From: JOPF133 sp035505095
GTDB lineage: Bacteria > Acidobacteriota > Terriglobia > Bryobacterales > Bryobacteraceae
NCBI GenBank assembly: GCA_035505095.1
Contig: DATJRE010000263.1
Span: 1 to 23,743 of the forward strand
Length of the DNA: 23,743 nucleotides
Reading direction: 5' to 3'
Part shown: piece after piece, positions 1-6,356 of the stretch
How the letters are laid out: each line of letters starts with the position of its first letter
How positions within the stretch are numbered: position 1 is the first letter of the stretch
The notes under the pieces: generated by a model
Told to the model about the DNA's origin: nothing
Database searches by the model: none
The model's input: the letters and a program-made list of their open reading frames with translations, nothing else
Program-made: the position numbers and the translations under genes

Positions 1-891
1 TGCCCTGCCCTCTCGGATGTAACGGCTGACCTCCTCTTCAGACATGTCCCGGCTCAGCGCTTTGCGTAACTCTGGCTCAAGCCCCATTTCGTCGATCATA
101 CGCCAGAACCTTCGCGCAAGCGACGGGAGGAAAGGCTGGTCATCGGGAGTGTACCGGGGGAGCAGTTCGGCAATTTCTGAGCGGGGATCTCCCGTTTCCA
201 TTTTGAGAAGGATCTCGCAATAGTCGGCCAACGTCGCTTCACTCACCTTACGCGGCGGGCCAGCTTCCGAACGAAACTGCGCCGCCTGCTGTTTGCTGCC
301 GAAAGAGACGACAGCCCTTGCCCAAGCGTGCCAGAAACCGCCGGCGGACTCCGAATTTCCGAGCAGGTCGTCCTTATATCGGATGATCAGATCGTTCGAA
401 AGCGACTCGTTGCCCGCCTGGATCACGAATCCGAGACATTGGGTGATTTCGGATGCCGAGGGGTGGCCATGTTCCATCAGCGACGCGACGACACCGCACG
501 CCCTCTCACGCTGTCTGGTCAGGAGGTAGGCGTTTGCCAGAAGGGTGCCGACAACGGTGTCCCGAGACCCGTGCGCACGCCAGACAGCCTCGACGAAGTC
601 TAATGGGACTCGCAATGGGGAACCGCTTGCTGGCGACAGGCTTAGGCAGTCGTGGAGAGCCTTAAGTAACAGCGGGTCGTCCGTGCAGCCGGTCATACTC
701 CAATACCGATGTGCGGAATGCAAGGTCTTACTCTTATCGGCCTTGGTCGCGAAACACACGCTCAAAAGAGCCCGGTGCGGTGGCGGTACAGACGCGTATT
801 CACACAGGGCAACGAGGTCCTTCTCGGCTTTCTCCGGATCGTCGAGAAAACCGCTTTTCGCCTGTAAAACGAGAGGATCTATGTGGGCATC
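1..891 (-). CDS. Partial helical (TPR-like?) protein, last gene of the KGGVGR-ATPase cassette
   Basis: A reading frame on the minus strand stays open from an in-frame stop at 960-958 to the left edge, so the C-terminus lies outside the window. The translation is rich in Ala, Leu, Glu and Arg with helical periodicity and no membrane segments or signal peptide. It resembles helical-repeat (TPR-type) proteins, but I do not recognise a named family. It follows the ATPase gene directly, and coding-like sequence (DDPEKAEKDLVALCEY) begins where the ATPase stop codon (881-879) lies. No ATG, GTG or TTG exists in this frame before TTG at 765-763, GTG at 759-757 and ATG at 696-694. The true start is therefore unresolved: it may be a late start, a non-standard codon, or a frameshift from the ATPase. 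The end coordinate given marks where coding-like sequence begins, not a start codon. In related conflict cassettes the last gene is often the effector or a scaffold; that role is inference. Confidence 0.6.
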
Positions 892-1775
892 AAAACCTGG
901 GCAGGGACTACCTTGGCCAAGACGTGGATATAGTCCCGAAACAGCAGAGAATCGCTGCTAGTTCCGCTATCTATTAAGAGCGTCTCCTTCACCTCCAAAC
1001 GCGGCTCCGTATGCAGGACCAGCAACTCTGAGAAAGAAAGGTTGTCCTCGATTTCTGGTGCGTCCTCATTAAGGAAGTCCCGCACGGTTTCCAGGACTTC
1101 GGCTTCATTAGACTCCTCGGAAGCCGGGAGCCGGGCCACGACCGGCAGAATGATCGCGGGCGGCTGGTTACGCTGCCTCCTGGTCCGGCGGATGCTGCGA
1201 AGAACTTCCCGGGCCCCGTCCAGATTCTCGCGGTTGTTCAGGAGTAAGCAGACAATCACCTCGGGCAAGATTGTGGTAGCAACCCCGCCGATTTCCGTTA
1301 TGCCGGTTCGCGAATCGATGAGGAGATAGTCCGGAGAGAACTCTTTCTCGATCTTGGCCTTCAACTCCAGAAAAAATGGAACCCCGCGGGCGCCGTCAGA
1401 GTAGAACACGTCGTGCCAATTGATGCGGGCCAAACGCCGCCAGTATTCGGCAGTCGGGACATTGCCAGCGCGCATCAGGTGGATCAGGCCGCCCACATTT
1501 TCGTTGCGCTCCACCTCCACCACGTACTCGCTCAGGGATTCCGGGCGGGGACGATCCTCGACTGCGAACGAGTATATATAGTCCACTGCTCCCAGCTTTG
1601 AGACGGCTTCCGGTGATTCACCCGGAATCAGCTTGTAATGAAGGCCGGGAGCTTCCAGGTCGAAATCGAGGGCGAAAACCTTCTGGCCAAACCGGCACAG
1701 GTATTTCGCGACATTGGCGAGCAACAAGGTCCGTCCAACACCACCCTTGTACGAGTAAAACGTTATCGTTTTCAC
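879..1775 (-). CDS. MinD/ParA-like ATPase with variant P-loop (KGGVGRT)
   Basis: This 298-aa cytoplasmic P-loop NTPase belongs to the SIMIBI MinD/ParA superfamily. The deviant Walker A is YKGGVGRT at residues 9-16: the signature Lys10 is present, but the usual GKT lysine is Arg15. The Walker A' region is ALDFDLEAPG (35-44, Asp37 and Asp39). The Walker B-like strand is LLIDSRTG (151-158), a sequence characteristic of the KGGVGR subgroup rather than of chromosome-partitioning ParA. The start is GTG at 1775, 5 nt after the upstream gene's stop, so translation is probably coupled. No parB or parS-like partner is nearby, which argues against a segregation role. KGGVGR-type ATPases are known from multi-gene conflict cassettes that carry TIR, TPR or effector-associated domains. 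They probably act as NTP-dependent switches controlling an effector; in this cassette that role is inferred. Confidence 0.88.
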   Translation of the reverse strand: MKTITFYSYKGGVGRTLLLANVAKYLCRFGQKVFALDFDLEAPGLHYKLIPGESPEAVSKLGAVDYIYSFAVEDRPRPESLSEYVVEVERNENVGGLIHLMRAGNVPTAEYWRRLARINWHDVFYSDGARGVPFFLELKAKIEKEFSPDYLLIDSRTGITEIGGVATTILPEVIVCLLLNNRENLDGAREVLRSIRRTRRQRNQPPAIILPVVARLPASEESNEAEVLETVRDFLNEDAPEIEDNLSFSELLVLHTEPRLEVKETLLIDSGTSSDSLLFRDYIHVLAKVVPAQVLMPT

Positions 1776-1780
1776 AGCGC

Positions 1781-2365
1781 CTACGCAGCCGACCCCATTG
1801 GCAGTACCTGGCCTTCACGCCGGATACGATCGCCAAGTTCCAGGGCGACCCGTCCATAAAGCTCTTCCACCAGAGGGAAGTCCTCCGCTAGCGGAGGCGC
1901 ATCCACGTCACCTCCCAGTTCTGTCCGTTCCAGAAGTGCGCTGACCCGATCGAGGAGGTTGGTATCCTGCCTTACCGCCGGATTGCGAAGTAAGTGTGCC
2001 AGCACTCCATTAGCCGCGCGCCACTGCCGCCGGGGCAGCAGTTCAACCTCGATGCGATCCAGGTACGATGCGACCACATCAGTCGGCGCCCTCTCGACCA
2101 GCTTCTTGATCCGGTCGGAATCGGGGACCTGTCCCTTACGTTCGTCCAGGAAGCGGCGTCTCAAGTGCTCGATTAATGCGGCCCAGCTTGCAAAGGTCTG
2201 ATCGGTGGCAGTAAAGCCATGCTTCGACACTGCGGCTTCAAGATCCGATTCCGATATTGCGACTTTGTTGGCTTTCCGGTACGGAGGCCGGACCAGGAAC
2301 AGGGCACCGCCGTCCTCCACGACCCCGTACCCATCTTCCCAGGCGGCGGCTCTCAATCGGAGCAT
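1781..2365 (-). CDS. Conserved-looking cassette protein of unknown function (194 aa)
   Basis: I do not recognise a named family. The 194-aa product begins with a short beta-rich stretch (about residues 9-40, including GYGVVEDGGALFLVRPPY). A long helical, charged region follows (about 55-145), then an acidic linker (TELGGDVDAPPLAEDF) and a C-terminal helix. No signal peptide or transmembrane segment is visible, so it should be cytoplasmic. I chose ATG at 2365 because the upstream gene's TAA stop occupies 2369-2367, leaving a 1-nt gap. An in-frame extension further upstream would only overlap that gene and has shadow-like composition. The TAG stop lies 5 nt before the GTG start of the KGGVGRT ATPase. 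This spacing suggests one translationally coupled operon and a product that works with the ATPase, perhaps as an adaptor. That role is inference. Confidence 0.72.
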   Translation of the reverse strand: MLRLRAAAWEDGYGVVEDGGALFLVRPPYRKANKVAISESDLEAAVSKHGFTATDQTFASWAALIEHLRRRFLDERKGQVPDSDRIKKLVERAPTDVVASYLDRIEVELLPRRQWRAANGVLAHLLRNPAVRQDTNLLDRVSALLERTELGGDVDAPPLAEDFPLVEELYGRVALELGDRIRREGQVLPMGSAA

Positions 2366-2366
2366 A

Positions 2367-3191
2367 TTACACAGTTTCCCACGAAACGCCAAGAAGCTGA
2401 AGCCGTTCGTCGATCGCCGCGAAGGCGTCGACTCGGTAGCGGTCCAACTCCGAGAGTCGGCCGGAGAACTCGCGGAACGCATAGTCCCAATAGAGAGCGA
2501 AATCCACCTTGCCAATGCGGATGCAGCTAAGGTGCCCTGCCTTCACGTGGCCTTCCACGACGATCGCCTCCGCGTAGCAATCGGCGTTGCAGATCATATC
2601 GGGCCATTGATCGGGTGGTTTGGCCGCAACCTCGGACGCGTGTTTGAGAGCCAATAGCATATCCTTCTGGCCGTCTGCGGCGCACTCAACACGCAAGCGG
2701 CCGTCGTCCACCTTCGGGCCGGCCGCCATATAATGATTCAAGCTGTCACCCTTCAGGTAGCCCACGCGACACGAGCGGTGCGCCTCTTTCTGTAAGATGG
2801 CGCAGTATTCTCCGAAGCAGTGCGCGCCCAGTCCACCAATATTGAGTGCACCGTAGCGAAATTCCAGACCCGATTCGAAGAAGCCATCGAAAGCCATCCT
2901 ACGGTCGAAATAGTCCCTGAGTTTCTCGCGCAGAATTACCTCGACCGGCTTGCCGCCCCGTGCGGACGTCTTCTTCGCCCACTGATGAATATTGAACCAC
3001 CGGTCTGAGATCAAGAAATCGAGCAGGACCATCGGCCGCATATTCACTCCGATCCGTCCTTTTGCTTTGATGGCCTCCGCAAACTCCACCAGCGTCTTAC
3101 GTGTCCTGCTGTTAGCTCCATTCAGCAGCTCGCCAAATTGGCTCAACAGACGATCCTGATTCCGCTCGCATAATTCTAGAAAGTTGATCAT
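2367..3191 (-). CDS. Unknown 274-aa protein, first gene of the cassette; possible ADP-ribosyltransferase-like fold
   Basis: This 274-aa protein has no visible signal peptide or membrane segment. The N-terminal third is helical (about 1-75). The middle carries LEFRYGALNIGG (109-120), GEYCAILQ (127-134) and YLKGDSLNHY (145-154). The C-terminal part has CNADCYAEAIVVEGHVKAG (201-219) followed by a beta strand. This order recalls toxin-type mono-ADP-ribosyltransferase folds such as DUF3626-like proteins: an Arg-Tyr-Gly strand, a Ser/Asp-containing turn, and a late Glu followed by a Gly. The resemblance is from memory, not alignment. Cysteines are unusually frequent (C125, C130, C141, C170, C201, C205, C223). 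The start ATG at 3191 has GAGG about 8 nt upstream, embedded in the stop of the ABC permease/binding-protein gene. The ORF is clear; the function is not known. Confidence 0.7.
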   Translation of the reverse strand: MINFLELCERNQDRLLSQFGELLNGANSRTRKTLVEFAEAIKAKGRIGVNMRPMVLLDFLISDRWFNIHQWAKKTSARGGKPVEVILREKLRDYFDRRMAFDGFFESGLEFRYGALNIGGLGAHCFGEYCAILQKEAHRSCRVGYLKGDSLNHYMAAGPKVDDGRLRVECAADGQKDMLLALKHASEVAAKPPDQWPDMICNADCYAEAIVVEGHVKAGHLSCIRIGKVDFALYWDYAFREFSGRLSELDRYRVDAFAAIDERLQLLGVSWETV

Positions 3192-3201
3192 GCCAACGCC
3201 C

Positions 3202-5256
3202 TCAGAAATTGAACTGGTCGATGTTCGCTTTATTGAAAATCACCGGCGTGCCCAGCAGAATCTGGCTGCCGCGGATTTCGATGGCGCCCAGCCGGCCGGC
3301 CTGGAAACCGGTAGCGCCGGCGGGAATCTGGCCGCGCACCAGCATCGCGGCGGCGTACACCGTCAGGTAACCCAGGTCCTTGGTGTTCCACAGGACCACT
3401 GCCTGCACCACGCCATCGTGGACATACTGCTTGTTGAGATTGGGCAGCGAGAGGCCGATCACGAACACGTCTTTGCGGCCGGCCTGCCGCACGGCTTCGG
3501 CGGCGCCGGGCACCGCCGCGGTGGCGATCCCCATGACGAGCTTCACCTGGGGGTAAACTTTCAGCACGGTCTGGGTCTCGGCGAAGGCCTTGTCGCGATC
3601 GTCGTCGCACGGGCGAATGGTGGCCAGCTTCATCCCGGGATACTTCGCCAGGTGCTGCTTGATAAACTCGATCCAGGCATTCTGGTTGGCGGCGCTGAGC
3701 GCCCCGGTGATGACGGCGAATTGGCCCTGACCGCCCATCAGGCGCGCGGCTTCATCGGTGAGGGTGAAACCGATGCCCTCCGGGGTGGCCTGGTTGACGA
3801 AGTAATCGCGTGCGTCGGGCGCGGCGTCGGCATCCCACGTCAGCACGCGGATACCGCGCTCGCGGGCCTTCCGCAGCACCGTCGAAATGCCGGCCGAGTT
3901 GGACACGGCCACCGCGATGGCATCCACGTGACGCGTGATCCAACTCTCTACGACTTCGTTCTGTTTGGCGGGGTCGAGGCCGGTGGGGCCGTCCCAAATC
4001 AGGTCGGCGCCGGTCTCGCGCGCAGCCTCTTCAGCGCCCACACGGCAGCTTACGAAGTAGGGGTCGCCCTTAGCTTTGGGCATCATGGCGATCACCGGCC
4101 GGCGGGTTGCGGGCGGTCCGGCGGGCACCAGGGCCGACCCGGTGAAGGCGTCGGCCGGGCGCAGCGAATGTACCAGCCAGACATTAGTGCCGGCCACGAT
4201 CAGCGCTCCGGCCAGAATCGCCGTGCACAGCACGGCCAGTTGGGTGTTCCTCATTTCGGGGGCTTCTTCGATGGTAGCGTCAGATGCTTCGGGTTGGGGC
4301 GAGCGCCGGACCCGGCCCAGGGCGATGGCCAGGATGAGCACCGCGCCCGTCAGCACGCCGGCCAACTCGCTGGGCAAGGCGGCCAGGCGCAGCCCATCCT
4401 GCAAAACCGAGATCGCAAACAGACCCGCGAGTGTGCCCCAGAGCGTTCCGCGGCCTCCGAAAACCGAGGTCCCGCCGAGCACCACCGCGGTGATGGCGGC
4501 CAGTTCATAGCCGGTGCCGGCATCGGATTTGGCCTGGCCCAGGTGCGCCACGTAAATGATAGCGGCGAGAGAAGACACCAGGCCCGAGAGCACGTAGATG
4601 AGCGCCAGCGACCGCTCCACGCGGATGCCGGCGTAGCGCGCTCCGGCTGCACTGAAACCGATGGCGTACAGCCTGCGGCCGAGCGTCGAGCGGTGCAGCA
4701 TCACCGCGTAGCCGGCCACGACCAGCAAAAACAGCGGCAACTGCACGGGCACTGCGCCCCACCAGTATCCCTGTCCCAGCCGCAGAAACGCGGCCGGAAA
4801 GCCGGAGTAATTCACGGCTCCCTGGGTGATGCCTTCGGCGATGCCGCGGAACATGGAATACGACCCCAGCGTGACGATGATGGCCGGGATGCCGAACCGC
4901 GTGATGAGCAGCGCGTTGAGGCCGCCGCCCACCGCACCCACGGCCAGCGCCATAGCGGCCGCCGCGGGAATCGAGAAGTGGCCGTCGCGCCAGGCGGCGC
5001 CGAAAACCACCGCGGCAAGGCCCATCATGGAACCGACTGAGAGATCGATGCCGCCCGTGAGAATGACCGGGGTGAGAGCCACCGCCAGCAGTCCCAGTTC
5101 CACGCTGAGGCGGATGACTTCGAAGAAATTGTCCCAAGTGAAGAAGTTTTGGCCGATGACGGAGAAAACCGCTATTTCCGCCGCCAGCGCCACCAGCAGC
5201 ACCCACTCGGCATTGGGGAACCAGACCTCGCGCCAGGGCCTACGCTCGCTGAGCAT
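3202..5256 (-). CDS. ABC sugar transporter permease fused to periplasmic substrate-binding protein (RhaQ/LsrD + RhaS/LsrB type)
   Basis: One 684-aa frame encodes two normally separate subunits. Residues about 1-315 form a BPD_transp_2 (RbsC-like) inner-membrane permease with multiple hydrophobic helices, including the family motif GGIDLSVGS (68-76). Residues about 335-365 begin with Met335 and contain one hydrophobic segment that reads like a signal anchor. Residues about 385-684 are a periplasmic-binding-protein type 1 domain, with features such as MPKAKGDPYF, AVSNSAGI and LWNTKDLGYL typical of RhaS/LsrB-like proteins. The binding protein would be tethered on the outer face. The gene overlaps the upstream permease by 17 nt (5240-5256), so it belongs to that operon. 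The substrate is not determined by sequence: rhamnose, another sugar, or an AI-2-like molecule are all possible. Confidence 0.92.
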   Translation of the reverse strand: MLSERRPWREVWFPNAEWVLLVALAAEIAVFSVIGQNFFTWDNFFEVIRLSVELGLLAVALTPVILTGGIDLSVGSMMGLAAVVFGAAWRDGHFSIPAAAAMALAVGAVGGGLNALLITRFGIPAIIVTLGSYSMFRGIAEGITQGAVNYSGFPAAFLRLGQGYWWGAVPVQLPLFLLVVAGYAVMLHRSTLGRRLYAIGFSAAGARYAGIRVERSLALIYVLSGLVSSLAAIIYVAHLGQAKSDAGTGYELAAITAVVLGGTSVFGGRGTLWGTLAGLFAISVLQDGLRLAALPSELAGVLTGAVLILAIALGRVRRSPQPEASDATIEEAPEMRNTQLAVLCTAILAGALIVAGTNVWLVHSLRPADAFTGSALVPAGPPATRRPVIAMMPKAKGDPYFVSCRVGAEEAARETGADLIWDGPTGLDPAKQNEVVESWITRHVDAIAVAVSNSAGISTVLRKARERGIRVLTWDADAAPDARDYFVNQATPEGIGFTLTDEAARLMGGQGQFAVITGALSAANQNAWIEFIKQHLAKYPGMKLATIRPCDDDRDKAFAETQTVLKVYPQVKLVMGIATAAVPGAAEAVRQAGRKDVFVIGLSLPNLNKQYVHDGVVQAVVLWNTKDLGYLTVYAAAMLVRGQIPAGATGFQAGRLGAIEIRGSQILLGTPVIFNKANIDQFNF

Positions 5257-6214
5257 GGTTCTCCAAAGCGTCGGAAGCGGCGGGGCCGGCAGCGCGGCGG
5301 CCCGTTTTGCCGCGGTCCAGCGCCACGGCGGCCAGGATGATGGCGCCCTGAATAGCGCGCTCCCAATAGGCGCTGATGCCGAGGAAAGTGAGCGCCGGCC
5401 CGATCATCCCCAGCAGCATGACGCCCAGCAGCGCACCGGCCAGCGAGCCCTGTCCGCCAGTGACGGCGACTCCGCCCACAATCACGGCGGCAATCACCTG
5501 CAACTCCAGGCCGAGTCCGGCGTTGGAGGGAATCTGGTTGAAGCGTACCGCATTGCACATGGCGGCCAGCCCGGTCAGGGCACCGGTGATGGCGAAGGAC
5601 GCGAAGACCACGCGGGTGGGATCGATGCCAGCCAGGCGCGCAGCTTCGGGGTTCGAACCGGCCGCGTAAAGGGCGCGGCCGGCGGCCAGGTAGCGCAGTC
5701 CCCAGGCGAACGCCGCCGCCAGAATTACCACGGCGCCCAGAGTGAGGGCCTCGCTGGCGGCTTGCGAGCGGCCGAACCACTGGAAACCGGGCGGCAGATC
5801 CTCGACCCAGGCGCCTTGGGTGGCCCAACGCAGGCCGTCGCGCAATGCCACCATGGTGGCCAGGGTCACCACGATGGACGGGATGCGGGCGTAGGCCACC
5901 AGCGCTCCGTTCAGCGCGCCCAGCAACGCGCCGGCGAGACAGGTGGCGAACGCGGCGGCGGGAGTGGGCAGTCCGCTTTTGGCGAGGACTCCCGCGGCTA
6001 CGCTGAGCAGGGCGAACTGCGAACCGACCGAGATGTCGATCTGCCCGGTGAGGATCACCAGCGTCATGCCCAGCGCGATGATGGCCACCGGCATGTTGGC
6101 CATCAGGAGATCGCGCTGATTCTCCGGGCGGAAGAAGCCCGGCGCGCCGAAGGCCATGATCACGGCGACGGCCAGGATGGCGAGGGCCAGGGCGAACTCG
6201 CGGCTGTGGGTCAT
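5240..6214 (-). CDS. ABC sugar transporter permease (RhaP/LsrC type)
   Basis: This 324-aa integral membrane protein belongs to the BPD_transp_2 family of carbohydrate-uptake (CUT2) importers. It has about eight to ten hydrophobic segments and the family signature GQIDISVGSQFAL near residues 56-68. Length and motif placement match RbsC/RhaP/LsrC subunits. It would form the membrane channel as a heterodimer with the permease half of the next gene, and it overlaps that gene by 17 nt. The ATPase gene lies 142 nt upstream on the same strand, and the spacer contains a CCGCGGAGAC-type repeat. The start is ATG at 6214. Substrate is unknown; a pentose, deoxyhexose or AI-2-like compound fits the family. 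Confidence 0.92.
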   Translation of the reverse strand: MTHSREFALALAILAVAVIMAFGAPGFFRPENQRDLLMANMPVAIIALGMTLVILTGQIDISVGSQFALLSVAAGVLAKSGLPTPAAAFATCLAGALLGALNGALVAYARIPSIVVTLATMVALRDGLRWATQGAWVEDLPPGFQWFGRSQAASEALTLGAVVILAAAFAWGLRYLAAGRALYAAGSNPEAARLAGIDPTRVVFASFAITGALTGLAAMCNAVRFNQIPSNAGLGLELQVIAAVIVGGVAVTGGQGSLAGALLGVMLLGMIGPALTFLGISAYWERAIQGAIILAAVALDRGKTGRRAAGPAASDALENHAQRA

Positions 6215-6230
6215 GCGACCGCCCCGCGCT

Positions 6231-6273
6231 CACCGCGGAGACACCGAGGGCGCGGAGGAAACACGGAGAAGAC
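6231..6273. repeat. CCGCGGAGAC-type intergenic repeat, single arm
   Basis: Within the 142-nt spacer between the ATPase and permease genes, the plus strand reads CCGCGGAGAC, then purine-rich GAG units, then GGAAACACGG. The same order of blocks (CCGCGGAGAC, GAG repeats, AAACACG) occurs at 13758-13788 in the spacer before pyruvate carboxylase, about 7.5 kb away, so this looks like one copy of a dispersed family. Only one arm is present here, with no full inverted partner. Function is unknown. Confidence 0.5.
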
Positions 6274-6356
6274 CCCAAGCCCGACGCGTGGCACCCCCCG
6301 CGTCAGGCGCTGGCCGGGGATTCTGAGGATTCCGGAGCGGCGGGCCATCGGCAGTT

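Noticed and set aside
879..1775. Chromosome or plasmid partitioning ParA, implying a replicon origin nearby
   Set aside because: The KGGVGRT and DSRTG motifs differ from ParA, and no ParB-like gene, parS-like repeats or replication gene is visible.
3184..5040. A 618-codon open frame on the plus strand opposite the permease/binding-protein gene
   Set aside because: It is rich in His, Gly, Arg and Gln with no recognisable domains, as expected for the antisense shadow of a high-GC gene; the minus strand encodes clear transporter motifs.
6283..6304. Hairpin GACGCG / CGCGTC as a terminator between ATPase and permease genes
   Set aside because: Only a 6-bp stem with a 10-nt loop and no T-run; too weak to call.
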